Positions 8,721 to 16,875 of a DNA stretch of 64,000 nucleotides are shown here, piece by piece. The DNA is from Turicimonas muris. Its GTDB lineage: Bacteria > Pseudomonadota > Gammaproteobacteria > Burkholderiales > Burkholderiaceae_F. The notes beneath the pieces were generated by a model that saw nothing but the letters and a program-made list of their open reading frames with translations, searched no databases and was not told where the DNA came from. Numbering within the stretch: the stretch's first letter is position 1; each line of letters opens with the position of its first letter. The DNA lies in assembly GCF_002221595.1 (NCBI RefSeq), contig NZ_NHMP01000011.1, forward strand, positions 1-64,000, read 5' to 3'. A program made the translations under genes and the position numbers.

Positions 8721-9313
8721 TGGCACAGAAAACTTTAGTTATTGATTTGGATCGCTGCATTGGATGTTATGCATGCGAAGCCGCATGTAAATTAGAAAAT
8801 AACGTTCCGATGGGTGTTTACTACAATAAAGTCTTAACCATCGGACCTGTTGGAAAATATCCGGATATCCACCAGTATTTTCTTCCTACCGTCTGTCAAA
8901 ACTGTAAGGACGCTCCTTGCTTGAAAGTGTGTCCGACAGGAGCTACTTACAAGACGGAAGACGGACAGATTCTGGTAAACAAAGAGAAGTGCATCGGCTG
9001 CAAGATGTGTATCGCAGCATGTCCTTACGGCGCTCGTTCATTTAATCCGGAAAGCAAAGTAGTTGAGAAGTGCACACTTTGCCGCCACTTGCAAGAGGTC
9101 GATGAAAAACCGGCATGTGTTAAAGCCTGCTGCGCCGGTGCACGATTCTTCGGAGATATCGACGATCCTGAAAGCGATGTTTCCAAGGCGATTGCGGCTG
9201 CCGGACCCGAAAACGTTCACTCGATGCCTGATGTCGGCAACAAACCGACGGTTCGCTACATTCTTCATAAGAAGACGGGCGAATGGCAGGTGAAACCTCC
9301 GAAGATGTTGTAA
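8720..9313 (+). CDS. Four-cluster ferredoxin-like electron-transfer subunit (DmsB/PhsB type)
   Basis: 197 residues with four Cys-rich [4Fe-4S] motifs: CIGCYACEAAC near residue 14, CQNCKDAPCLKVCP near 60, CIGCKMCIAACP near 92, and CTLCRHL plus CVKAC near 118-135. It carries electrons from the membrane subunit to the molybdoenzyme. It has no signal peptide and should be co-exported with the Tat-bearing partner. It starts inside the stop codon of the catalytic subunit, indicating translational coupling. Confidence 0.92.
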   Translation: MAQKTLVIDLDRCIGCYACEAACKLENNVPMGVYYNKVLTIGPVGKYPDIHQYFLPTVCQNCKDAPCLKVCPTGATYKTEDGQILVNKEKCIGCKMCIAACPYGARSFNPESKVVEKCTLCRHLQEVDEKPACVKACCAGARFFGDIDDPESDVSKAIAAAGPENVHSMPDVGNKPTVRYILHKKTGEWQVKPPKML

Positions 9314-9325
9314 GGAGAAGCTCAG

Positions 9326-10150
9326 ATGGGCATGGATTTAATTCTTATTTGTTTTGCAGCATTAGCCTGTCTGAGCTCGGGTTTGGTTTTTTCAGCATCT
9401 TTTCTCCAGTTGAAGGGCCGGACGGAAACAATCGGTGCCCTTCAATTCGGAGGAGCTCTTCTGCTGATAACCGCGGCCGGTGCAATGGGTCTTGTCAGTC
9501 TCGGCAGACCCGAGATGTTTCTAGGCGCACTGGCTCACCCGGGGACAGGTATCTTTTTTGAATTGATCGGCACTCTTCTGCTCTGTTTCGGTGCCGTTTG
9601 CTGGTTGATCGCATTTTGGAGAGATTCGTCAGAGACAATTCTGAAATTCTTTGCGGTTTTTGCTGCGGCAGGCGCTGTATGTCTGCTGTTTGGAGTCGGC
9701 CGGAGCTTTGTGATGCCCTGGCGCGAAACTTTAAACAGCTGGCTAGTGGTTCCCTTGTTTTTTATTTTTGCTCTTGAGGCGGCCGCCTTTGCTTATGCGG
9801 CAGCAGAGAGGGCAATTGATAAGGAATTCCAATCAGGCAATCCGGCACTGATTTTCAGTTTGGTGGGAGCGCTTTGTCTCGGCGGCTATTTAATGCAGAT
9901 TATGTATTCGAGTTCTAACGACGGAAAAGAAGCGGCGCTTTCAGTCCTCACGGGAGAACCGGCAGTCGTTTTTTGGTGCGGTGTCGTAGTTATAGGCTTA
10001 ATGGTTCCGGCAGTGTTGGCTTGCAGGAAATTAGGAAAGATTCCTTTCCGCAATGCTGCGGGTTTGCTGGCGGCGGTTATTGGATCCGCATCCTTCCAGA
10101 CAATCTTGCTTGTAATTGGCACAGCGTCATGGCAATTTTTTAAGAGATAG
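9326..10150 (+). CDS. Membrane anchor subunit of the molybdoenzyme (DmsC-like)
   Basis: 274 residues with about eight hydrophobic helices and little polar sequence between them. The pattern matches DmsC/NrfD-type quinol-oxidising anchors (SLGRPEMFLGALAHPGTG is typical of DmsC). It should oxidise menaquinol and pass electrons to the Fe-S subunit just upstream. It follows that subunit after 12 bases with a good AAGGAGAAG ribosome binding site. DmsC-like is more likely than classic NrfD on length and motif. Confidence 0.85.
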   Translation: MGMDLILICFAALACLSSGLVFSASFLQLKGRTETIGALQFGGALLLITAAGAMGLVSLGRPEMFLGALAHPGTGIFFELIGTLLLCFGAVCWLIAFWRDSSETILKFFAVFAAAGAVCLLFGVGRSFVMPWRETLNSWLVVPLFFIFALEAAAFAYAAAERAIDKEFQSGNPALIFSLVGALCLGGYLMQIMYSSSNDGKEAALSVLTGEPAVVFWCGVVVIGLMVPAVLACRKLGKIPFRNAAGLLAAVIGSASFQTILLVIGTASWQFFKR

Positions 10151-10180
10151 CCGAAGAACTATTACAAAAAAGGAACAATC

Positions 10181-10825
10181 ATGGACGAAAAATTTTCAGA
10201 AGTTATGAATTCACGAGCTGCCGTATACAAACTTTTAGGCAGATTATTCAGGAAGGAAGCTGATGAAGAATTGGTGGGACAGCTGAGAGTGCTGGATTTT
10301 TCTGAAGTTCCGTCAGCTAAGGTCAAGGACGGCTTTAAGAAGATGAAATCGGTCGTCGCAGACAGTTCCAATTTGCTTGATGACTTGGCCGTCGATTATG
10401 CAAGAGTTTTTTTAGGAGCAGGCATTGCTGAAGGCCTTGTAGCTTTTCCTTTTGAGTCCGTCTATACATCCAAGGATCGTCTGGTCATGCAGGATGCCTA
10501 TGAGCAAGTTTTACGAATTTACCGCTCTAACGGCGTTGAAAAAATAGATGCAGACCTCTATGAAGACCATATCGGTTTGGAACTTGAATTTATGGGGCAT
10601 CTTTGTGCCCAGGCAGCTCAACTTGCCGCTGAAGGAAAAGAAACGGAGCTGTCAGCTAACTTTGATTTGCAGCAGTCATTTTTAGTAAAGCATTTGCTTA
10701 ATTGGACTCCGGATTTCTTAAAAGACATTCAGGGTGTACCTGCAACAGATTTTTATAAAGGCGTAGCCTTAGTGACCGAAGGCTTTTTAGAGATGGAAAA
10801 GGAGTTCTTCTTAAACGACAATTGA
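10181..10825 (+). CDS. TorD/DmsD-type redox enzyme maturation chaperone
   Basis: 214 residues, largely helical. It contains the family motif region DLAVDYARVFLGAG near residue 70, then FPFESVYTSKDRLVMQDAYEQVLRIYRS, and EDHIGLELEFMGHL near 130. It should bind the Tat signal of the upstream catalytic subunit until cofactor insertion is complete. AAAGGAAC precedes the ATG. Its place after the structural genes is normal for dms/tor-like operons. Confidence 0.88.
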   Translation: MDEKFSEVMNSRAAVYKLLGRLFRKEADEELVGQLRVLDFSEVPSAKVKDGFKKMKSVVADSSNLLDDLAVDYARVFLGAGIAEGLVAFPFESVYTSKDRLVMQDAYEQVLRIYRSNGVEKIDADLYEDHIGLELEFMGHLCAQAAQLAAEGKETELSANFDLQQSFLVKHLLNWTPDFLKDIQGVPATDFYKGVALVTEGFLEMEKEFFLNDN

Positions 10826-10832
10826 GGACGAC

Positions 10833-11477
10833 ATGCAGGCCAAAACCCAAGACAGCAAAAATAAGGCACAAAAGAGTACTTTTTGCATTGATAGGCGGGG
10901 ACTTCTGACCGCCGGAGTGTCTTTTGGTTTGTTATTTTCTTTGGGAGCTGTCGAAAAGGCAGCTTCGAAAGAACAAGACATTTTGCTTCCTCCCGGGCAT
11001 AAATCTAAGAAGGACTTCTTTACCCAGTGTCTTCGGTGCGGCCGGTGCATGAGCATTTGTCCGCAAGGCATTATTCAGCCGGCAAGCTTATCTGACGGGA
11101 TTTTTGCAGTTCGAGCCCCGAAGATGGACTTCCATTTAGGAAGCTGTGACTTTTGCAATAAATGTATTGATGTGTGCCCGACCGGTGCTCTTCAACCGTA
11201 CGAAGGGGATACTTTCAGAATTGGGACCGCAGTATTAAATTCCCACTGCATTTCTCTTAGAACAGGTGCCTGCACTAAATGCTATGAAGAATGTCCGTAC
11301 GACGCCATCGAAATTAGTGAGACTCATCGTCTCTCCATAAATGAAGATAAATGCAACGGATGCGGTAAGTGTTTTTTGGTCTGTCCGGCTTTGATCCTTC
11401 AATCTTTCGGAGATGCCACTGAGAGAGGCGTCAGCATTCAGGGTCCATTCACGGAGGAATCACATGAGAACAAGTAA
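10833..11477 (+). CDS. NapG-like ferredoxin, four [4Fe-4S] clusters
   Basis: 214 residues. A twin-arginine-like leader (DRRGLLTAGVSFGLLFSLG) precedes four clusters: CLRCGRCMSICPQG, CDFCNKCIDVCPTGAL, CTKCYEECPYDAIEI and CNGCGKCFLVCP. This is NapG/MauM architecture, which in nitrate reduction systems passes quinol electrons from NapH to the periplasm. No napA, napB or napC is present, so the module has been recruited to the neighbouring molybdoenzyme. It overlaps the next gene by 14 bases. Confidence 0.87.
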   Translation: MQAKTQDSKNKAQKSTFCIDRRGLLTAGVSFGLLFSLGAVEKAASKEQDILLPPGHKSKKDFFTQCLRCGRCMSICPQGIIQPASLSDGIFAVRAPKMDFHLGSCDFCNKCIDVCPTGALQPYEGDTFRIGTAVLNSHCISLRTGACTKCYEECPYDAIEISETHRLSINEDKCNGCGKCFLVCPALILQSFGDATERGVSIQGPFTEESHENK

Positions 11478-13683
11478 ATATCGAGCAGCCGTAGCATTAC
11501 TGTTTTTGGTGATAGTCGCCGGCGGACTAATTTTTAATCTTGGACTTGGAACTGTTTCATCTTTTGGCTTTGACAAGATAGCGGCGATTTGTCCTCTCGG
11601 GGCCTTAGAGACTTTTCTAGCCTCTAAAACTTTTGTGCCCTCGGTTTTCTTTGCATTCCTCTTTTTTATAGTTGTTGCGGTTATAGTCGGAAGAGCGTTC
11701 TGCGGCTGGATGTGCCCTGTGCCGCTTTTGCGCTCAGTCCTTGGTGCGGAGGAGAAAAGAACCTCAAAAGATTATCCCAAAGGCGCTAAGGAGTCCGAAC
11801 CTGACTTAGAAGGAAAAAGGGCAGACTTCGCAGTTGCGGATGTGCAGGAAGAAAAGGCGGCTTTTTCTTCCGCAAAAATCACAGATCGTTCTATTCCTAA
11901 GGGGCCTTTTTACGTTTTATTTGCTGCGCTAGGCAGTGCACTTGTCTTCGGTTTTCCTGTTTTCTGTCTCATTTGTCCGGTGGGTCTTACATTCGGCGTT
12001 ATTTTGGGTGTTTGGTCCTTTTTTTACACCGGAAGTGCTTCTTGGACACTGCTTTTGATTCTTGCCTTTTTGTTTCTGGAAATTTTCTTTCTAAGAAAAT
12101 GGTGCCATCAATTTTGTCCGATAGGAGCTCTAATTTCTCTTGTCTCGATTTTTAACCGTAGTTTTCGTCCTAAAGTTAGTTCCGGGTGTTACAAGCTAAA
12201 AGGCGGCCTTAATTGCAACCGTTGTTCAATCGCGTGCCCTGAAGGAATTCAGCTTCTGTATAATCCGTCATCGCGTGAATTGTCACGGTGTATTAAATGC
12301 GGGAAATGTGCAGATGCTTGTCCTGCGCATGCCATACACTTTCCACTTTTCTCAAGAAAGACTTCAGAAGATTCTCTCTCTCAAGAAAAAGCTTTAACAC
12401 CATCGATAGCATCGGAAGAAAAGGTTCAAGTTTTAGATCAAACTGCTCCTTTTTCGGAAAAAGAAGCCATTGCCGAGGCTTCCAGATGTATCCAGTGCGG
12501 AGCATGTGAGGAGAAATGTCCGCAGAAGAATCCTTTGAGAGACTACATACGGCTTCTTTCCGAGGGCAGAACTCAAGAAGCGGTTAAGCTTTTAAATGCT
12601 TCGGGGAGTATGCCGGAAGTATGCGGAAGAATTTGTCCTCAAGATCAATTATGCGAGTCGGTTTGTCCTTTAAGAGAATACGGCGGAGCCATTCAAATCG
12701 GACGCTTGACTAGTTTAGGCGGCGATTTGGGTCTAAAGAAGAACTGGAGAAGAGCTTCGGTAACCAAACCCCGAGAATTGAAACGAAAGACGGTTGCGAT
12801 CATTGGCGCCGGTCCTGCCGGGTTGGCTGCGGCAGATGTTCTTTGCTCTTTTGGAGTACATACGACGGTTTTCGACAAGGAGCACGAGATAGGCGGCTTG
12901 CTTACTTATGGAATTCCTTTTTTCAAATTGGAGAAGGAGTCTCTTGCCAAAAGACGCAAACTATATGAAAAACAAGGCATCCGATTTAAGCTGGGTGTTC
13001 CGATAGAAGAAAAAAATTTCATTGCACTAACTAAAGACTACGATGCCGTTATTTTTGCCTTAGGTGCATCGGCCCCGGTCATACCGCAGTTTTCTGATTT
13101 GGCAGCGGCAGACATTATTCCGGCCATGGATTACTTAGGTTCAGTTAACCGACTTTTACTCCATGAAACCGGTACGCAACCGTTAGATTTCGTTGGTAAA
13201 CGCGTAGCCGTGCTTGGAGGAGGCGACACTGCCGTTGACTGTTCCAGGACATCGGCGAGACAAGGGGCGTCCCGAACCTTCATGATTGCACGGAAAGAAC
13301 TTCATGTCCTGAAAGCTTCGAAAAAAGATCTCGCTTTGGCAATAAAGGAAAAAGTAGAAGTTTTGGATCGGTGTCAAATTTTGGATATCCAAAGAAAGCA
13401 AGACCAATTCCTCATCCAATATGTGAGAGGCGGTTCTCCGGAGACGAGGGAACTTGTGGTCGACCGCATAGTGTGCGCCTACGGTTTCCGGGTTCTTTAT
13501 CCCGAATGGCTGGAAAAATTCATTTCGAAAAATTCTCAAGACAACTATGAGGCAGGTAAGAACATTTTTGTGGCAGGGGAATTTAGAACCGGTTCAAGAT
13601 TAGCGACTAATGCCATTGAAGACGGCAAGGAGGCGGCGCAGGCTGTGATCTCCGCACTTCGATTAGGGGAAGCAAAGAAATGA
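11464..13683 (+). CDS. NapH-type membrane Fe-S protein fused to GltD-type FAD/NAD(P)H oxidoreductase
   Basis: 739 residues from the ATG at 11464 (GGAGG ahead). Residues 1-300 are NapH-like: four hydrophobic helices, paired CxxxCP motifs (CGWMCP near 80, CLICP near 168, CHQFCP near 214), then CNRCSIACPEG and CIKCGKCADACP. Residues 340-430 are a GltD-type [4Fe-4S] domain (CIQCGACEEKCP; CGRICPQDQLCESVCP). Residues 440-739 bind FAD (VAIIGAGPAGLAAA) and NAD(P)H (VAVLGGGDTAVDC near 580), ending IFVAGEFRTGSRLATNAI. The architecture suggests NAD(P)H-to-quinone or NAD(P)H-to-ferredoxin exchange at the membrane. I know of no characterised protein with this domain order; the function is inferred. A polar linker at about 93-142 separates helices 2 and 3. 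Confidence 0.88.
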   Translation: MRTSKYRAAVALLFLVIVAGGLIFNLGLGTVSSFGFDKIAAICPLGALETFLASKTFVPSVFFAFLFFIVVAVIVGRAFCGWMCPVPLLRSVLGAEEKRTSKDYPKGAKESEPDLEGKRADFAVADVQEEKAAFSSAKITDRSIPKGPFYVLFAALGSALVFGFPVFCLICPVGLTFGVILGVWSFFYTGSASWTLLLILAFLFLEIFFLRKWCHQFCPIGALISLVSIFNRSFRPKVSSGCYKLKGGLNCNRCSIACPEGIQLLYNPSSRELSRCIKCGKCADACPAHAIHFPLFSRKTSEDSLSQEKALTPSIASEEKVQVLDQTAPFSEKEAIAEASRCIQCGACEEKCPQKNPLRDYIRLLSEGRTQEAVKLLNASGSMPEVCGRICPQDQLCESVCPLREYGGAIQIGRLTSLGGDLGLKKNWRRASVTKPRELKRKTVAIIGAGPAGLAAADVLCSFGVHTTVFDKEHEIGGLLTYGIPFFKLEKESLAKRRKLYEKQGIRFKLGVPIEEKNFIALTKDYDAVIFALGASAPVIPQFSDLAAADIIPAMDYLGSVNRLLLHETGTQPLDFVGKRVAVLGGGDTAVDCSRTSARQGASRTFMIARKELHVLKASKKDLALAIKEKVEVLDRCQILDIQRKQDQFLIQYVRGGSPETRELVVDRIVCAYGFRVLYPEWLEKFISKNSQDNYEAGKNIFVAGEFRTGSRLATNAIEDGKEAAQAVISALRLGEAKK

Positions 13684-14747
13684 AAGGCAATTCTCTTAAC
13701 CCGGTGAGCTTTATACGTTCCAGATGTTTACGATTACGGCATGCCTCTTCCCGCTGCACTAAATGCCTGGATGTTTGTCCGAGCGATGCCTTAGTTCTTG
13801 CAGAAGGGCAAATAGGATTTCTCGCACATAAGTGCATCGGCTGCGAAAGCTGTATAGCGGTATGCCCTCAAGATTGCTATTTAAGTAATGGCATCTCGGA
13901 TAAAGAGTTGGAAGAGGAGATCAGAAGAAAAACTAGCGGTAAAACTCTCAAAATTTCATGCCAAAGAATTGAGTGCCAGCAGGAAAATGTCGTTGTAAAT
14001 TGTTTGCAGAGGATAGATGTTAGTCATTTGGCTCAAGCCTCTCGACACGGAGTTGAAACCCTTGAGTTGCATACCGGAAAGTGTTCGGAGTGCCAAGCGT
14101 GTCGAAATGCATCTTGGCTTGACGAGAAGAAGATAGAAGCGGATGAGTTTTTTGAACTTTTCGGCAAAAAATTAACAATATCGTATGAAGAGCACGAATG
14201 GAACGTAGATTATTCGAAAAGGCACTTCTTAACGAACCTTTTGAAAAGGGGAGAGCTCGAGGAACCAAAAGAGCATGAAGAGAGCGTAGAAATAACAAAT
14301 GATCCTTGGCGAAGGATTCCCGAGAAGCAGCAGAGGTTAGGAAGAACAGTTCCTTTGCTTTATAAGAGAAGCAAAGCGCGCCAAGAGGGGGCAAAATCTT
14401 CAAAACCTCATCAGCGGACTTTTCTTTATGAACCTGTAATCGACAAGGAACTTTGCTCGGGATGTTTGCTTTGTGCGTCAGTGTGCCCGACTTCTGCGTT
14501 GTTAGTCAAAAAAGTTGAGGAAGGCATGGTATTCGTTGCTTTTCCCCAAGCTTGTTCAAATTGTGGTCTTTGTGCAGATGTATGCTACCAGGAAGCCATT
14601 AAGGTTAAGGAAACCGGTATAACTCCCGAATATCTGAAGAATGCTCCTAAGGCGATCCTTTCTAGAGGCATCAATGAGAGGCTCTTTGAAGATGTTTGGG
14701 AAGACAAGCTCAAAAGTATGATTACGTGTCCGACATATAGAGGCTAG
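13680..14747 (+). CDS. Multi-cluster ferredoxin with split 2+2 [4Fe-4S] architecture
   Basis: 355 residues starting in the ATGA overlap with the upstream stop. The N-terminus has two clusters (CTKCLDVCPSDAL, CIGCESCIAVCPQDC). A middle section has scattered cysteines (CQRIEC, NCLQRID, CSECQAC) resembling the cysteine-patterned electron-transfer segments seen with heterodisulfide-reductase-like proteins. A charged linker follows, then two more clusters (CSGCLLCASVCPTSAL, CSNCGLCADVCYQEAI). There is no signal peptide, so it is probably cytoplasmic and the soluble partner of the NapH-GltD fusion. The exact family is not recognised. Confidence 0.78.
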   Translation: MKGNSLNPVSFIRSRCLRLRHASSRCTKCLDVCPSDALVLAEGQIGFLAHKCIGCESCIAVCPQDCYLSNGISDKELEEEIRRKTSGKTLKISCQRIECQQENVVVNCLQRIDVSHLAQASRHGVETLELHTGKCSECQACRNASWLDEKKIEADEFFELFGKKLTISYEEHEWNVDYSKRHFLTNLLKRGELEEPKEHEESVEITNDPWRRIPEKQQRLGRTVPLLYKRSKARQEGAKSSKPHQRTFLYEPVIDKELCSGCLLCASVCPTSALLVKKVEEGMVFVAFPQACSNCGLCADVCYQEAIKVKETGITPEYLKNAPKAILSRGINERLFEDVWEDKLKSMITCPTYRG

Positions 14748-14773
14748 GACTTTTCAGTTAGACAACGACTTCA

Positions 14774-14821
14774 AATAAAAAAGAAAAGCAGCCGATGCTT
14801 CATGATGAGGCTAGCTGCTTT
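14774..14821 (-). terminator. Terminator of the DsbC-like gene
   Basis: AAAGCAGC (14785-14792) pairs with GCTGCTTT (14814-14821); on the minus strand it is followed by a T-rich run to 14774. It lies between two convergent genes and may also stop the respiratory operon on the plus strand, but the plus side lacks a T-run. Confidence 0.7.
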
Positions 14822-14839
14822 ACCGGTATTTGCTGAAAG

Positions 14840-15280
14840 TTAAAGGTGAATCATCTTGTGCATTAATGAGCTTGCGTGCATTCCGCCGAACGGACCGCGG
14901 CCGTCAGCGACAAATGTTGCCGGGACGCTCTGAATTCCGACTCTTTCCATAAGATCAATGTTGCGTTTCATAACCATTTCAGCACGTTCTGTAGGATTGG
15001 CCGTAGGTTCAACTCCTTCTACCATCCAGGCATTAAAAGCTTTTGCACGGTCAACACTGTTCCAAATGGAACAAGCTTTAACCATAGAGTCTTCGCTAAG
15101 GAATGGCACCAAGAAAACATAGATAGTTACGTTGTTGATCTTGCTCAGAGTCTCCCTATCGTATCTTTGGTAGAACCTGCAGTTCGGATCTTCAAAAACG
15201 GCAATCTTTGCTGAGCCGTTGCCTTTAACAATTTTGATGGCGTCCTCAAGAGGCCACTGAGTTTCATTGAAAATAAACAT
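14840..15280 (-). CDS. DsbC/thioredoxin-fold protein with degenerate active site
   Basis: 146 residues resembling the catalytic domain of DsbC/DsbG: strand-Cys motif AVFEDPNCRFYQRYDRE, a long helical insert, and the cis-Pro loop SVPATFVADGRG. The usual CxxC is CRFY (C34 kept, second Cys replaced by Tyr). There is no signal peptide and no DsbC dimerisation domain, though DsbC proteins are normally periplasmic. The start is supported by AAAGGAGC upstream. It may be a cytosolic monothiol protein or a binding-only domain. Confidence 0.65.
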   Translation of the reverse strand: MFIFNETQWPLEDAIKIVKGNGSAKIAVFEDPNCRFYQRYDRETLSKINNVTIYVFLVPFLSEDSMVKACSIWNSVDRAKAFNAWMVEGVEPTANPTERAEMVMKRNIDLMERVGIQSVPATFVADGRGPFGGMHASSLMHKMIHL

Positions 15281-15487
15281 AAAAGCTCCTTTACAATGTT
15301 CGCACCATGGTACCCCCTTGGCTGAATAATACGGTTGCCTTTACCCTCTTTTGAGCTGTCCTAGAATACGCAAAAACCTCATAACCAATTCTGCGAAACT
15401 CTTGAAAAGAATAATGTTCTTTATAATCTCGTAGCGTTGCTCATAACGACTAGAATGCTGTCATAACTCTGTTTATAAAGGTCGAAA

Positions 15488-16147
15488 TTGGATAAAACTG
15501 ATCAGCTGCCTCTTTCCTTTTTTCCTGCGCCGGTTCCAACACTGGATTCCTTTGTTGTGGGCAGTAATTTCGAAGCTTTTAACATCGTCAAAGAGCTTTC
15601 AGAAGGCAGAGGTCCGCAGATTGTTTATCTTTTCGGAGAATCCGGGACGGGTAAGACTCACCTTCTTACCACACTGGAGAAACCCGGGCCGACAGTTCCA
15701 GTTTTTGACTCTGAAAAGAAAATCTTTGTGGTTGACGATGTTCAAGATCTGAGCGAAGAGGAGCTTGCCGCTTTATTTGAACTTGCTAATCAAGTGCGGG
15801 CACATTCCGGGACACACTTGATCGTAGCGGGCGATAAAAGTCCTTCTGCGCTTCGCTCTCGAGGGATGCGAGTGGACGTTACAAGCCGTCTTGGCTGGGG
15901 GACGGTTGTTGAACTGGCTCCCTTGTCTGAGGAAGAAAAACAGCAGGTATTTATCAACAGGGCGCACTCGAAGGGTTTGGAGCTAAGCCCGGAAGTGATG
16001 CAATGGATGTCGGCCTATCTTCCTAGAGATATGCGGACTTTGTCGCGTCTCCTCGAAGAACTCGACGCTTACTCTCTGTCAAAAAATAGACGTCTGACCA
16101 TTCCTTTAATTAAAGAATGGCTGGCTAAAACACATCAATCTTTCTAA
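15488..16147 (+). CDS. hda: DnaA regulatory inactivator Hda
   Basis: 219 residues from a TTG start. The N-terminal QLPLSF is the sliding-clamp binding motif through which Hda joins the beta clamp and promotes hydrolysis of DnaA-bound ATP. Walker A GESGTGKT lies near residue 53 and Walker B VVDDVQ near 80. It lacks DnaA's DNA-binding domain, as expected. It heads an operon with the HAD phosphatase, pcnB, folK, panB and panC, a conserved Burkholderiales order. Confidence 0.93.
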   Translation: MDKTDQLPLSFFPAPVPTLDSFVVGSNFEAFNIVKELSEGRGPQIVYLFGESGTGKTHLLTTLEKPGPTVPVFDSEKKIFVVDDVQDLSEEELAALFELANQVRAHSGTHLIVAGDKSPSALRSRGMRVDVTSRLGWGTVVELAPLSEEEKQQVFINRAHSKGLELSPEVMQWMSAYLPRDMRTLSRLLEELDAYSLSKNRRLTIPLIKEWLAKTHQSF

Positions 16148-16149
16148 AG

Positions 16150-16875
16150 ATGACTACCAATTCTTTTGCATTTTTTGATTTAGACCATACTTTACTTCCG
16201 GTCGACAGCAGCGGGCTTTGGGCCTACTTTTTAATTTCTAAGTGCAGTGACCGTAAACAAGAGTTTGAGCGCCGTCAAAAGCAGTTTGATTTGGACTACT
16301 TCAACGGTGTTTTGGACATCAATCAGTTCATGGATTTTGAGATGCACCTCCTCTCTCTCTTTTCTAGGGCCCAGCTTGAGGAGTACAGAAAGGAATATAT
16401 TGCGACCTATATTAAGCCCAACATAAGGCCCAACGCGGTTGAGTTAGTCCAAAAGCACAAGGAAGCAGGTGATAAAGTTGTGATAGTTACTGCGACTTAT
16501 CGATTTGTTGTGGAGCCGATAGCCAAATTATTAGATGCTGACGGTTTGATTGCTGCGGAGCCGGAGGAGGACGCTGATGGGCAATTTACCGGAGGATGGC
16601 TTCGGCATACATTTGCGCAAGGGAAGGTGACGGCTGTTGAAAAATATGTTGCTGACAGAGGCGGTTTGGAGACATTGAAGAGTTCGAGCTTTTATTCTGA
16701 CTCTATAAATGATCTTCCGCTATTGTCTTTTGTTGCTGAACATGGCGGAACGGCTGTAGCCACTAATCCCGACAAATTTTTAAGTCGAATTGCAAAACAA
16801 AGAGGGTGGAAGATTTTGAGTTTATTTCAGGTTGAAGAGCCCACTTATGAGGAAGTTGTGGAGAAAACTCCGTGA
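16150..16875 (+). CDS. HAD-IB family phosphatase (SerB-like)
   Basis: 241 residues. Motif I DLDHTLL holds the nucleophilic and acid/base aspartates; motif II is VIVTATYRF near residue 115; motif III/IV is YSDSINDLPLL near 185. It belongs to the HAD-superfamily subfamily IB that often sits between hda and pcnB in betaproteobacteria. The substrate is unknown (phosphoserine-like or a lipid/nucleotide phosphate). It starts two bases after the hda stop and overlaps pcnB by four bases. Confidence 0.87.
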   Translation: MTTNSFAFFDLDHTLLPVDSSGLWAYFLISKCSDRKQEFERRQKQFDLDYFNGVLDINQFMDFEMHLLSLFSRAQLEEYRKEYIATYIKPNIRPNAVELVQKHKEAGDKVVIVTATYRFVVEPIAKLLDADGLIAAEPEEDADGQFTGGWLRHTFAQGKVTAVEKYVADRGGLETLKSSSFYSDSINDLPLLSFVAEHGGTAVATNPDKFLSRIAKQRGWKILSLFQVEEPTYEEVVEKTP

